A stretch of DNA of 64,000 nucleotides from Lithospermum erythrorhizon (GCA_019722365.1 JADFUC010000750.1:124001-188000), one strand, 5' to 3'. Counted from the stretch's first letter, positions 39,301 to 52,487 are shown. Numbers and translations: made by a program. The notes: generated by a model not told the origin, from the letters alone.

Positions 39301-42300
39301 TATATTAAATAAAGCAGACTCTACTAACTTGCTGCTTCTCATTGAGCGACTTCTGGGATTGTCCTCACTCAGATTCAGACACTTAGGGTAGCTAAAGCTA
39401 AGGCCATATCCTATAGAAACAAAAACATTAGGAAAGAAGTTTTAGATTGTTTTCAGCCTTGCACCTTATTTCAACTTCACCTCATCCTGAAAAGTGTATC
39501 TAAGAACAGTACTTACATTTGCAACCTTTGTTTCTCCATTTAAAGTATTTCCATTAACTGGGGTTCTCTGTTACAATGACGGTGCTTAGATCTGTATAAA
39601 GCTGACCAGGTAATATTATTTTCAGAATGAGATGGCTAAAAGTATTACCTGAATTATAGTCATCTTAGGACGTGCAGATATAGATTTTCCTGTAGGCGAC
39701 ATAGTTAGTGCTTGCTGACGAAGAACTTGGTTCTCAGACTCTGTATTTGAGACTTTCTCTTCAAGCCTGAAACATAAGACATTATATGGTACATGTAATA
39801 GTTCTAGCAATGATGAATCATACAAACAAAATGGAAAAACTAAAGAAATAATTGTTTTATTCTATTTCATCCATTATTTTCACAAACCTCTGAACGGAAT
39901 CTTGAAGCTGATCCACTTTTCGATCTGCATCTTCTAGTCTTTTGATGAGATCTGCATTTCTGGCCTCAGCATCAGCACAAGCCTTTTTGGCTTCATCTGC
40001 TTCATCCTTCTGGGCTACCACTGAAGCCTGCCCATGCAATAGGATCACATGGATTAGTGTTCTGAGTAATCATGTCTGTCAAAACAAGTGCTGGGAATCT
40101 ATTATTTAAACGCAAATACATGCAACCTTGGACAGGTTTATGTTTCATTTACATTGTGTCCTTGCTTTTCAATTTGATTCCGTTTGTTCCCAAATAATGA
40201 CTAATTTCATTAAATGCCATTTCTGTCCAAATTTGATCCCCATCCATTTCATATTGGTAATCCAATAATGAAATGAGCCCTAATTATTCCCTCAGATATT
40301 GCATTTTTAATCTAATTTCAGTTCCAAGTGTACAAACAAAATTTAATAGTAATAATTATCATGAGAAGGATATAACAGAAGCTTATATCAACTCAGCATC
40401 TCAGATTAATAGTTGGGCAACCAATCCGAACTGTAGTGTAGAGCAACTAAGGAGAAGTGATCTGAAAAGGACAAAGATTGGGTGATCACCACTTCCCCAC
40501 AACTCCTAAACTAACACAATGATTTTCATTGTACTGTTAATTGCACTTTATTTTATCCATGGAGCTGAAATATTCCCAACGAAGCAAGAAAGACTAGCAT
40601 AATAATTATTGGATGAGTAAAGCTTGGAGCATATGACTAGAAAGTACTTGCAGCGACTACTGAATATAACTAGCAGAATTATTATAAAGAAATAAACGTA
40701 TGGGTATTTATCCCACTAGGCATGAAAGTGAGCAATACCTTCAACCTCTCAACTTCGGCTACAAGTGCATTTATCTTTGTGGTGTCTTGCACTATAACAG
40801 GGGTTTCCTTAATGACTGGAGGAGCATCTTCTATTGCTTTTCTTGCTGCTTCTCGTTCTTTGATAGCTCTTGCATTTGATTCTTCAAGTTGTGTTTGCAT
40901 TGCATGCAAAGCATCCTGTAACTTTGCAAGTTCTTGGGCCTTTGTCTCTTCCAATTCAGTCTACATTAGACACAATAATTTAGTAATGACGAACACAACA
41001 GATTCATAGGCGAAAATAAATTGCAGACTTACCCGAAGTCGCTTCTCAAATTGCACCCGCCACGTAAGTTCTTCCACTTTTTTCTCCAACTTATCTTTTG
41101 CTTTTTTAAGGGCACCAGTTTCTCTTGCAGCCTGTATCACACATGACCAATTTAGTAGCTGAACTTTAATAAAATTTATCAGCAGGGTTAGACAGATGAA
41201 GGTCAGAAAGTCGACCATCTTGAGCTCCTCAAAGCTCCTAGCAACCCAGCATAACCCTGCGTGTGATGGCAGCTCTCTTGAGACTTCCGTAGTAAGAATA
41301 ATCAATATGGCGACGAACACAAGCCTACAATACCATAACCAAAATCACATGTTAGAACTTAATGTACCAATTACCACAAGGGTTAGCAAAAATTGTCGCA
41401 AACAAATAAGAACCTGGATCCTGATTGCAGCCTTAGTTTGTCTCCGAAATCTAAATTCGTTACGAGCAATCATTGCTCTCATGCCTGTCTGTACTATAAC
41501 TGCAGATTCTCGCACTCTTGTATACGATACTCTAGCAACAAAACAACGGAAGTTCTTCTGAATCTTTATTGCAGCAGCTTCCCGACGAAGTTGTTCATAC
41601 AGTTTGCAGGCCATACTGTATAAATGGAAGCAATATGATCGACAATCTCGAAGGAATGCCAAGCAGCAAGGAAAAAGCAACTGAAAGAAGTAAAAAAAGG
41701 TACATAGGGGAAATAAAACATCAAATATAAAATATGTTGCTTTTTGGCATCATCCAAATATAAAGAGGCATATGAGGCATATATTTGCTTTTTCATATCA
41801 TACACATCAATATCATATCTGGTGGCCCGACTTCCTAAGCCGCATCCAAAGTAACACATTGAGAACTCTCCAATGTCATATTCTAATTGATTATGCATGG
41901 AATTACTTCGAGAATAGCATTAATGATGACCCAATCAACATCCAACATGTCTAATGCCTCTAAAGGAAGCTCACACTAAACAAAGGTGGGGGTGGGGTAG
42001 ATCATGCAGGCCTTACCCCGTGATACTTAGGGAGGCTGTTTCGAATTAACAAGGACAATAGTAGGAGGATGTTCCTGCATAATCTAAACCGTAATGCTAC
42101 AAAGAGACGGAAGAACAGTCTTAAACAATACCTCGCCAACATGATTGCAATTGAATAGCTGAATGGCGTAATGCAACAAATTCTTTTCTAGCCAAGTATG
42201 TAAGCACTTGTCTTTGTATAGTCCTGGCTGCTCTGGCAAGAACCTCAGCTCTTCTAGCATCCAGTTCAGCCATCTGACCCGCCCTTAGGAAGACCTTTGT

Positions 42301-45300
42301 CTTTCCCATCTGCAAAAAATTTAAATACTTATACCTCGAAAGACAACTTTATCTAAAAGCACTAAAAAATTCAATGAAAAGAAAGTGTAATAACCCGATA
42401 TCGTCTATAAATAGCGACACTGATTTCCAAATTACAACTATGACCTGTACCACTGAATTGATCAAGTATATTCAAATGCAGGACGAGTCAGATTTACCGA
42501 CCTGATAGCCTTTTAATCCCATTTTATCAAGAATCATTTGGCAGGCAACCTTGTCATCATAGCTGCAAGAGATCAACAACAAACATCAGAACCATTATGC
42601 TTCAATATAAGTCTGAACAATTGCAACACAAAGGAAATGAGAAAAGCTAAGGAATATCGATATACATGTAGAATAACTTGAGAAAGAACAAATTGCGAGA
42701 CATTAATGCATCAACAATACCAAGTCGTTTAGTGCTTTAGCTGATCATCGTTCAATCCATTGTGGATTTGAAAACAGAATATTGAGAACTTACTTTCCAT
42801 CCAGAACTTCAGGTGCAAGCAGACCAAATCGTAGGAGAAACTCATAAAATGTGCGCCTTGTAGGGTATCCGGCACAGCTGATTCGTATAGCTTCAAGGAC
42901 ACCCTAGAGAAAAAATTGGACAATGAAATAAGTTAAGCAATTATCAAATCTGAACTCGCGCCTATTAGATTCAGTACACTGGATGAGATCAAATTCAAAA
43001 AGAACAGGGGCCGGAAATACTCACACCACATCGCAATTGTTGAATTATGTTCACGTTTTCAAAAATAGCAGGCTTCAGAACATTATTAGGCTTGACACAT
43101 CTGATGTAGTGAGGTTCTGTACAACTCAAGGTCTCCATCAAGGATTGAAGTTGTATCTGCATAAAAAAATACAAAATCCCAACAACTGAAAATCCATATT
43201 GATTTCCAGCATTTTCTGTTCATTCTTTGTGTAGTAACTTTTTAAAAATTATGAACCGACTTGATTGGGATTACTGACTTCAAAAATTTCAAATCATGTT
43301 TAGAACACCAAATTAGAAGTGGCAAATTAGGAGTGGAGAGAAAAATTATTTGGCCTAGTCTAGTTAAAAATGGTTGGCTATGCCTAGTTGGAAAGTATTC
43401 TAGCCAATGTCTTGCTGCCGCTTAGTAGTTATCTTGTTCAGTTTACCATTTGAATCAATTCGTTTGTCAATGTGATCTTTCTCCCATTTGATCAGGCGAC
43501 AGAGCACTGGCTTATTAGTTTGTCGAATATAAAGAGCCCCAAACAAGTAACAATGTGCCATCTTCAACTAGATAAAAATCAATCACCTTAAAGCGTGCAC
43601 CGATGGAAGAAAATTTTGAGGATTTATCTGCCTGTGGCAGAGACGGAAACAAACCAGCTACAAATGCACATTTTGAGGCGGTCAACAGATCCTGGTGTTC
43701 TGCCACTACATAATCTTTGTTCTTATCTAAGAAGAGATCAGCTTGGTATGTCACCTGCAAAACAGTCACAGAGCTTTCAGCATCATTTTATAGTGTAAGT
43801 TAATGAAATTGACAAGATTTATAAATCATTACCTCCCCTGCATAATGGGATATAGTAAAACTGGTGCGTGAAAGCTTAGGTTTGATGAAGCGTTTATTCT
43901 TTGGGAATGTCTGGTACAACTTTTGAGCAAAGGTTTCATGGGTAGATCTAGGGAACATACTGCAACAAGCATCTAATAATCAGAAGTTAACAAGCACCTA
44001 GTACTTATTATACCAGAAGTGGCAAGATTAAGTTTAAGTTGGGAGGGTTCAGGCAGAGGATGTTTGGAATCCTTTTCCATTTTCCAAAAAGAATGCTTGT
44101 TTTTAAGCAAGCTCCCATAGCTCCCATATTGTAGCCAAGAAAAAAAAGTATACAAGACGTGCTATTAACCTGCCAAATCTCATATTTTATACTCCCTCCA
44201 TCAAATGTAGATTGTCCATTTTCACTCTTTTTCATTTCTCATGACTTGTCCTATTTGACCAACTTTTGCATTTTTTAAGATAGATCCATTTTTAACTAGT
44301 TTTCTCTTAAATTTTTAAAAAAGTTAAAAACGGACAATCTTTATGGGATGGAGGGAGTATTAGTGGGTAACATTCAATTGACATACCATTGTTCATCAAG
44401 AAGCGAAATAATGCCACCGGGTTTCTGCATATTTAAAATATATCAGGTTGTATACAATCTGCAGTTAAAAGCTATTCTCAGAAAGGAACTTCTCAAAATC
44501 ATGGAGATAAATGATGCAGGCGCTTCTCTCTCATGAGTCCAGCACATCTTGGTTGTGGAAGCCAAACTCAATGTAAAGTGACAAATAATTATTAGAAAAC
44601 AAAATTAACCTGATTGAAATGTTGTTGCAGTTTTTCATTTGTGTAATTGATACAGAACTGCTCAAAACTGGTCCAATTTGGAAAAGGGCATGAAAGATTA
44701 ATGTTAGCACGAAGAACCAAGAAAAACATTCCTTGAATGAGATTGTTAGCCTTACCTGTTGGATTTGAAACTTTCAAATCCATATATGTCAAGAACACCA
44801 ATTATTGTCTTTGAATTGGGATCCTGCCCAATTGAATGATTTATTTTCTGCACAATCCTGTATTTAATAGGGGAATAGTATATTAATATCTGGATGAATA
44901 TTTAAAATAACACAGATGACCAAGTTAGATCTTCACAAATCGTACCAGTCAAACAAACGAGAATACACAGTTTTAGCCAAAGCATCCCTGCTACCTAAAG
45001 CCGCTTCTGGATCCAATGTCCGTGTAATAACTTCCTCCGGTGTAACCATCACACGCTTAATCAGAGCATCCTCTAAGCTTTTGGCATCACACCTAAAACA
45101 TTATATCCAATGATGTCAAACAATTCATTTACTTTGGGTCATAAGTATTAAGACATTTTTTTCTTAATTACACATATATACTTAAATATAGTGACAAGAT
45201 GCTAACATGAGTAACTCCGCCATTGTATTGAGGTGAAACCTAGACTTTTCATCCTTAATCACAGACGAGTCAATCTCTTGCCCTTTTGCAAATTCAATAT

Positions 45301-48300
45301 TACCAAGATGCAGAATTGATGCCACAACCCTGAAAATTGCTTCCTGGTATTTTCTTTCTTTGTTAACAAATAATTCCAATAAAATAATTGGTAAGAGATT
45401 CTGCACAATGAAAGATCACCTGTTCTTCCTCGCTGATTCCAACTATATCCATGGCCCTTTTAGTTACAAGGAATTCATGAGCATCATCGACCCCATCAAG
45501 TTCATAATACTTGGATTGGTTAAGGTAATGAAATGTGTTGGGGGGTCCCAACTTGAATTTCTCTCTAACCTGAAAAACTAGGAAATATATCATGCAACTT
45601 CTCATGCATCACTGGTAAACATTTTTCAACCAAACCACAATCCATTGTGAACTTCAATGTCGACGTACCTCTGGTGGGGATGCACAAAGTAGATAAAAAC
45701 AGTGGTAGTTTCTCTCAGGATCTGAAATTTGACATACACGAGACCTCTCCAGCAGGTAAGTTCTTATGGCTGCACCAGAGATCCTCCCACTCTTATCGAA
45801 TTGTATCTCAACAAATTTACCAAACCGACTGCATTAATTACAGAAAACAAAGTAATCAGTTTCTAAGAGAAATTGAATGCTTCGCATGCAATCGTAATTC
45901 CTCAAAACAGGTACACCTATGTCCCATATTCAATTGAGTCCTACTCACCTTGAGTTATTATTCCTAACTGTCTTAGCATTTCCAAATGCTTCAAGAACTG
46001 GATTTGACTGAAATTTTCACAGCACAATCAAGTCCAAGAGATTATAAAATCAAGAAATTACAAAAAAAAAAAATTGTTTTAATATACTGTTTAAGAATGG
46101 ATGAAGAACAACTAATGTAGAAGAAGAGAGATTTGAACTTACCTCTAAAACTTGTTGTTCAACTGTACGTCCTTCAACTCCAGATCGTCCACCAAGATAT
46201 GCAAGATACCTCATAAGCATCTTTGTAGTCTCGGTCTTACCAGCACCACTTTCTCCACTAACTAAAATAGAGTTGCTTTTACCCTCATTGATCATTGCTC
46301 TGATAGCAAATACAAGACCTCAGCAAGATATCTAGTGTCAGTTAAACATAAAAAAAGTTTTCCAAGATTACCTATATGCAACTTCTGCAATCGCAAATAC
46401 ATGGGGACTAAGTTCTCCAAATGATGCTCCTTTATATTGTTCCATCATATGTGTATCATATAGATGGGGTAGCCGTTGAAAAGGATTAATAGCAATCAAA
46501 ATATTTCCGGTATATGTCTGAGTAATAGATAAAATGTTAGAAAAAGTACATCGAATTATAGAGTTGTTAATCATACCATAACAAATCAGCCAAAGAGAAT
46601 CAGTGTCCTTACATAAATCTCATTCAGTTCATATCTACTAGCTAAGTTTTGAAGGACACCAGGCTCATGCAAATATGAAAGTTTTGTCATGTCATCTACA
46701 CCTCCAGGAGGAGCTTCAGTATCCTTGGGGAAGACTTTGGAAATATTTGTGACAATCTGAAGTAATGCTCAGAAAATGTTAAAGGTCAATGAACTTGCAT
46801 GATAAGCAATAAGTTAATGAACAAATCACTTACCTTTTTCCCATTTGTGGTATTGACATGAACATTTATACCGTCAATATTGGTTACTACCCCATCAATC
46901 CATGCCAAGCCTAGATCCTCAACCCAAACATGAGAACCGGCAATAATATTGCCCGGTGTTGCCTGTACAGTAAACAGTTAGATTATGTGTGCAACATATT
47001 TTGAATTTTCCATATCTACATAGAGTTGATTTCTTTTGTTCATATATACTTCTTAAGCATGTGCTAATTAATTGGGAGAGCACGGCAAATTACAAACTAA
47101 ATAATGCATGCCATATTAAGCATTTGTATGTGTCACAATGAAGGAAACCTTTTATTTTTTGAACATGTATAAGGTTTTGCAAAAAAGAAAATCCTTATAA
47201 CAATAACATGTCTTAATGCCTCTAAGCAGGGAAGTTGACCCAAGGTAAATTGCAAAGACTATCTACTACTTCACAATGTAAGTGTAGGTAATGTGATAAG
47301 CCATTTTGATGTATTCCTCAATTAATTCAAACTTGATAAAATGAATCACAATTCAAATCTTCGATTGCTATATTTCAATAATCCAAATTCAAGCTTAACA
47401 AAAACTAAACAACTACCATTCAAATAAAATTAAGTAAATTAACCAAAGCCCCATAAACTAACATTTAAAGCATAATTATGTTGAGTATATCAGGAATTCA
47501 GTTGACAAAAAAAAAAATCAATTAGATTTTCCAACGCCAAATAAACTAACAATTAAAGCATATTCATGTTGAGTATATAATCAATTCAAAGTCACAAATT
47601 CATACGACCAATTGACATAACGTTGAAACAGATTCGACTTAAAGCATAAACTAAAATTCAAATAAAATCAATTAATTTTACCAACGCCAAATAAACTAAC
47701 AGTTAAAAGCATATTCATGAAAGTATATCGGCAATTTAATAGGCAAAAAATCAAAATCAAGCAATGATATGAACAATTGGCATAAGGTTGAAACAGATTA
47801 AACTCAAACCATAAACTAACAGTCAAATAAAATCGATTAAATTTACCAATGCCAACTAAACTAACATTTAAAGCATAGTCGTGAAAGTATAGCAGCAATT
47901 CAATACGCAAAAATTCAAAATCAAGCAATGATATGAACAATTGACATAACGTTGAAACAGATTCAACTTAATCCATAAACTAACAGTCAAATAAAATAAA
48001 TTAAATTTACCAACGCCAAATAAACTAAAATTTAAAGCATATTCTTGAAAGTATAGCAGCAATTCAATACGCAAAAAATTCAAAATCATGAAATGATATG
48101 AACAATTGACATAACATTGAAACAGATTCGACTTCAAGCATAAACTAAAATATAAATAAAATCAATTAAATTTACCACGCCAAATAAACTACCATGTAAA
48201 GCATATTCATGAAAAGTATTTCAGCAAATCAGTTGACAAAAAGTTCGAAGTCACGAATTAATACGACCGATTGACATATGTTGAAACAGATTTGACTTAA

Positions 48301-48746
48301 AGCATAAGCGAAAATCCAAATGAAATCAATTCAATTTACCAACGCCAAATAAACTAACATTTAAAGCAAATTCACGTCGAGAATATCAGTAATTCAACAG
48401 CGAAAAATTCAAAATAACGAACCATACGAGCAATTGACAAATCGTTGAAACAGATTCGACTTGAAGCATAAACTACTCCGTAACATAACATCTAACGCAT
48501 AAACTAAAATCCAAATAAAACCAATTAAATTTACCAACGCCAAATAAACTAACATTCAAAGCATATTCATGAAAACTATATCAGCAATTCAGTTGACAAA
48601 AACTTCAAAATCACGAAACGATACGAACAATTGAAATAGGGTTGAAACAGATTTGACTTAAGCAGAACATAGTCAACACAATCAAAATCAACACCAATTC
48701 AAGTCAAACATCGAAAAATGGGCTCCTATCGAGCTGAACTCACCAT
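36382..48746 (-). CDS. Class XI myosin heavy chain, damaged in several exons
   Basis: Actin-based motor that drives cytoplasmic streaming and organelle movement. Close to 40 exons on the minus strand. Exon 1 is ATG alone (48746-48744); exon 2 starts at 46962 ([16 protein letters not shown]). Motor: P-loop [13 protein letters not shown] (exon 46299-46143), switch I NNNS-RFGKF (46007-45949 and 45828-45669), switch [10 protein letters not shown] (44857-44756), actin-binding region [20 protein letters not shown] (43156-43025). Neck: IQ repeats at 42309-42132, 41615-41414 and 41325 downward. Coiled coil: 41.1-39.6 kb. Globular tail with DIL domain: exons 39174 to 36382, intact (for example [20 protein letters not shown]), ending HQRSEK. 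Lesions: the exon after FNQ (44667-44610) is mostly lost; the 42132/41615 junction is off by one base; the exon at 41325 has frame errors with a stop; the exon at 39410-39329 is 82 bases with an in-frame stop. Pseudogene or assembly error; XI-K/XI-1 subtype likely. Confidence 0.85.
41940..42060. repeat. SINE-like repeat in a myosin intron
   Basis: The stretch contains atgcctctaaaggaagctc, ggtggggtag, and ccttaccccgtgatacttag followed by ggaggctgtttcgaatt, an order seen in a widespread angiosperm SINE tail. The related core atgcctctaagcaggga is at about 47,216 in another myosin intron. Confidence 0.45.
44192..44357. mobile_element. Stowaway-type MITE in a myosin intron
   Basis: A 166-base element has terminal inverted repeats beginning ctccctccatc at the left and ending gatggagggag at the right; the pairing continues to attgtcc / ggacaat, about 26 bases. 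It is flanked by TA on both sides (44190-44191 and 44358-44359), the target duplication of Tc1/mariner-related Stowaway elements. The termini are typical of the group. Confidence 0.9.
44531..44576 (-). pseudogene. Remnant of a lost myosin motor exon
   Basis: Between the exon ending FNQ and the exon starting KPGG (44424-44387), class XI myosins have one exon of about 34 residues. Here only a trace is left: on the minus strand TACATTGAGTTT (Tyr-Ile-Glu-Phe), then nine unrelated bases, then AACCAAGATGTGCTGGAC (Asn-Gln-Asp-Val-Leu-Asp), then a stop in that frame. The beginning of the exon and its acceptor are missing. Skipping it would still join FNQ to KPGG in frame, but the motor would lack the segment after the relay helix. 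Confidence 0.65.
47400..48665. repeat. About eight tandem copies of a 165-bp repeat in myosin intron 1
   Basis: The marker caacgccaaataaactaac (with variants) recurs at about 47532, 47682, 47847, 48011, 48175, 48340 and 48535, i.e. at steps of 150, 165, 164, 164, 165 and 195 bases; a diverged first copy begins near 47,400. Each unit also holds aaagcatattcatgaaagta, a tatcagcaattca block and attgacataacgttgaaaca. The array fills most of the 1.78-kb intron between the ATG and the rest of the myosin coding sequence. Apparent open frames on the minus strand are products of the repeat. Confidence 0.92.
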
Positions 48747-48962
48747 TTATTTATCTGAATTTCCGATCTCCTCCGTTTCAATTCATCCACGTGGCAGAGA
48801 CCGAGCTTTGACTCACTGAGTCAGATCGGAACCAATCAACCTTCTACAAAAACAACTTCTCAACTACAACAACTTGATAATAACAAGGAACAACTACACA
48901 AATCGAAAAAATTCAAAAATCACAATTACAAATTCAAAATCTATCTAAAATCCACAATTATT

Positions 48963-49155
48963 AAGCTTCTCTCTACAATCACAAATTCAAAATCCACACA
49001 ATTTTTAGCTGCTTCTCTCTCTACAATAATGAATTCAAATTCAAACAACTAACAAGCTTCTCTCTCTAAATACCAAATTCAATATCCAGAAAACTATGGA
49101 GCTTCTCTCTCTAGAATATCGAATTTGAAGTAAAGTTTTGAGGTTCTCTCTAGAA
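48963..49155. repeat. Diverged 45-bp repeats with CTCTCTCT core upstream of the myosin gene
   Basis: Five blocks of agcttctctctctaca type followed by an aattcaaaatcca spacer begin at about 48963, 49007, 49054, 49099 and 49141. On the myosin-sense strand they are GAGAGAGA-rich. GA-rich tracts are common in plant 5' leaders and core promoters, so this may be part of the myosin leader or promoter; that role is inferred. Confidence 0.6.
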
Positions 49156-50674
49156 GGTGAAATGGAATGTATGCTTGCTTAAGTTGCTTTATATTTCTCT
49201 CTCTAGAATTGCTTAGCTAATTTTTTGCTGGCGTGTTTTCTGGTCTGGTTTTTCTCTCTCTAAGATGATTTTGTTTTTTGTTTTTAAACTTCTTATATTT
49301 GTTGTACTTTTTATATTAGAGCATGTTAAATGTCTCTGTTTTTGTGTATACGTTCATGACACATAAAATATATTTCGTATATTGATAATTATGGAATGTT
49401 ACTTTTAATATTAATATCTTAAAAATATATGGAGTATGAAAATTATTTTATTATCCTTTCATCATGTCTTTTTATAGGACTTGAGAATTTAAAAATATAT
49501 CATAGATATCACATGCTAATATTATTACTCCTTACCATGATGATTTTTTTTCATAATGAAGTATTCATTTTGAATTTGTATTTGTACGAGTTTGATTTAA
49601 ATGCGATTATTCAATTCTTTTCACCACTAATTGCTACTTTAAATGTCATAACAATTTAAATAAATTGATTAGATGCATTTTATAATTTAAAGTTGGTGAG
49701 GAAAGGGTGTGGAGCACCACGCACAAACACAATGGTAGGGCGGTGTAAGAATGCTTAACCCGATAAACGACAATTAGGAAGCTAATGGAGCTGTATATAG
49801 TAATGTCCGAATGGTTGGATGTTTAATTTACATTGATACCCCTATTATTTTGTTGGGAGAAGTACTTTCGTACAAGACACTCGCACCACGGATTACGCAC
49901 TTGAGCTTGTTTCTCATGTTCTGGTATTCTATTTTTTTTTATTTGAATTTATGTTTGGGTTACTTCTTAATAGAAAGATTCTTTATTCAAGCCGTTATGA
50001 AAACGTTATTTACAAAAATAATACGTTAATAATTAAATAAGGAGAATAAGTATGTCGAAATTTTTGAGTAATTTCAATGGAGTATTTATTGAAAAAAGAA
50101 GATTGTGCTATATAAGCAATCAATATTAAACATACAGTATATGATATTTTACACATAGCTATCTGATCAAATAACATTGGATTTAATACTGTTTAATTCT
50201 ATAATGTTATCCGTTTTAATCATTTACATCAAACAAGTCCTACTAATAGATATATGTACTAGCATAGGGTTGGTATCAAGCGATTCGTTGACCACTTGGT
50301 TATCTGGTTCGTTAAACTGAGATCGAAATTTGTTCAGTTTAGAATTCAAACCCGTTACGAATAGTTCCCATGAACCGAAATTGGCTTGGTCGACTCGTTT
50401 CGATTCGATTGGATTTACAAATGGAACCGAATTAGGCTCATTAACAACCCTTATCACATCAATAATAATTGTGTTTTTCTATATCAATTTGCAATAATAA
50501 CTTTGATTTAAATCAAATTAACATGTCAACAACAAAGACATTGTACTTAGAAAATAATTTTAAAAAAATATTAAACCATCGATAATTGAATATCAAAAGT
50601 TGACAATTTTTTTGAATTATGATATGACCATATGTATATTTTAATTCACTAAATTGTACTACGGAGTGTAAGTT

Positions 50675-50756
50675 ACAATATGGGAAGTATCGGGGGGACA
50701 AGCTAGATTCACTCCTTGACAAGTATGACAATATGGGAAGTATCGGGGACAAGCTA
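50675..50756. repeat. Local duplication of a 30-bp word
   Basis: The word acaatatgggaagtatcggg followed by gacaagctag occurs at 50675-50706 and again at 50728-50756 with a two-base difference; the spacer is about 21 bases. Confidence 0.85.
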
Positions 50757-52269
50757 GTCAAGATAAATGTATCGATGGGCAAGCATAATAAGATGAAAAA
50801 ATTAGTGTAAAAATTTAAAATTTCATAATAGTAGAGCGAAAAAATGCAAATTAGCCGGTGATCTTCATTGGGAGGTGTTATTGCTTCAGGAAAGTATTCA
50901 TGCCGTACTTGATATTTGTACTGTAAAATTATATTCCATGTATTTGATTACGTATGAAAGTAAAAGTATCGAATAAGGAATAAGGAATAAGGTGTGGAGA
51001 TAAGGTAGGCGATGAGTCGTTATGTAAAAATGTAATGAGTTATACTTTCCACAAATCTCTTGCAGAAAATAAGGTGAATGTCTGATAATAAAGCTAATAT
51101 AAATAAATTCATTAAAAAATATTTTCACTCATTATTGGACTTTCATTCTATCTCTTGAAATTCTCTCATGATTTTCTCTGCTCTGGCTAATTTACATGTG
51201 AGTATTTTGAACTTTAATAAATCCTAAATCTGGTTCTCTGTTTGAAAAATGGAATCTTAGCTAAGTCTCTATCCTCATTTTCTTCTGATCAAAATCAATA
51301 GTGATGTGTTTTAACTTATTTCATTATATACAAGAATAAAATATGTAAATATTATATAAAACATAATACATAAATATTTGAGTTCATATTTTAGAAAAAT
51401 TAATAATCAAATTGAAATTAGATAATATTTTAAAGATGGAGGGTGTATTTTGTTATGATTTGGGTTGAATTTCTTAGAAAAATATCTAGATAATGGCCCA
51501 TTTGATTAATTATATTTAACTGAATCAACCAAACACTGCTTACGTTGATATGGCTATCGATGCTATGATTCGAGAGGGCTGCGGTGGAGGAGTATCATAA
51601 TTGCAAGTCCAGCAACATTGGAATCTATTGAGGAACACTAGCTAATTTATTACTGTATGTATTGTTTTTGATAGATTTTTTGTTGGAAAAGTAACCAATT
51701 AGGGTTTGAGGGTTTAATCTTTTGGAGAGAGTTTGAGGGAGTATGAGAGCTTGAAACAAGTTTTGGGATGAAAGAGATGAAATATGTATTTTTTATATAA
51801 AAGGTAAAAATGTCTAAATTGGTGTAGGAGAGTTTTATTTTGGTGTGTAAAGTAATTAATAAATTGAATACACATAACTAGCGGGCCCATCTAGGGATGG
51901 GGTCGAAAATCTAATGTATAACAAGGTCTAGCGTAGCTTTATGCAAACCTATAATGTAGCTTGCTCAATACATAGAACTATAATATATTAATTCCAAATT
52001 CTATCAAAGAGATAACAACAGGGTAAATGCATTATAGTTCATTAAATTCCAAAACCAACTTCAGTAACACACTCAATCACCATCTTCACAATCTCTGTCG
52101 CTCATTCAGCCATAATTGATATTTTGCTAAACAAAAAGAAATGAGCGACAAGCAAATGCCGTCGTGAACAAGTAAAAATACTTGAAGCTAAAGGGTTTCA
52201 ACATTAGGCATTTGGGTGAAGAATGGTAAGGTGACTGGATCCGACAATATAAATCGAGACAAAATTTAT

Positions 52270-52487
52270 TGTCACATTTGTAAATGTGAAGCGCAAATGT
52301 TGAAATGCTCGAATGTAAAATGAATAGTAATAGGAGTATTTGAATAGTATTAGGGAGTAATTTTGTGATATAATACCCCACTCCATTGCTATAATAATGA
52401 CTTCAAAAAACTTTCAAGATAGAACATATATATCATTTGAGTACTTTTGTGAGTTAGTTTGAACCGTTTGATATCGGTTTTACAACA
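52270..52487 (+). repeat. 5' LTR of the copia element
   Basis: It starts at about tgtcacatttgtaaatgtga and ends at about ttttacaaca, followed by cgttatcaactt. It aligns with the 3' LTR at 58457-58661 over its whole length with scattered indels. Confidence 0.75.

Larger units (their letters stand above)
48747..52269. other. Intergenic: myosin promoter side and repeat-derived DNA
   Basis: Apart from the GA/CT repeats near 49.0-49.15 kb and a local duplication at 50.7 kb, I see no gene. A segment at about 50,270-50,450 is rich in the aaccga / tcggtt type of word often seen in plant repeats. The open frames here are short and unlike known proteins. Confidence 0.5.

Noticed and set aside
47668..48137. 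Two overlapping minus-strand open frames of about 90 codons with repeated peptide
   Set aside because: They lie wholly inside the 165-bp tandem array of myosin intron 1; the peptide repeats merely mirror the DNA repeat.
47400..48665. Regular repeat array considered as a CRISPR
   Set aside because: The whole 165-bp unit repeats, without unique spacers between short repeats, and it is in a plant intron.
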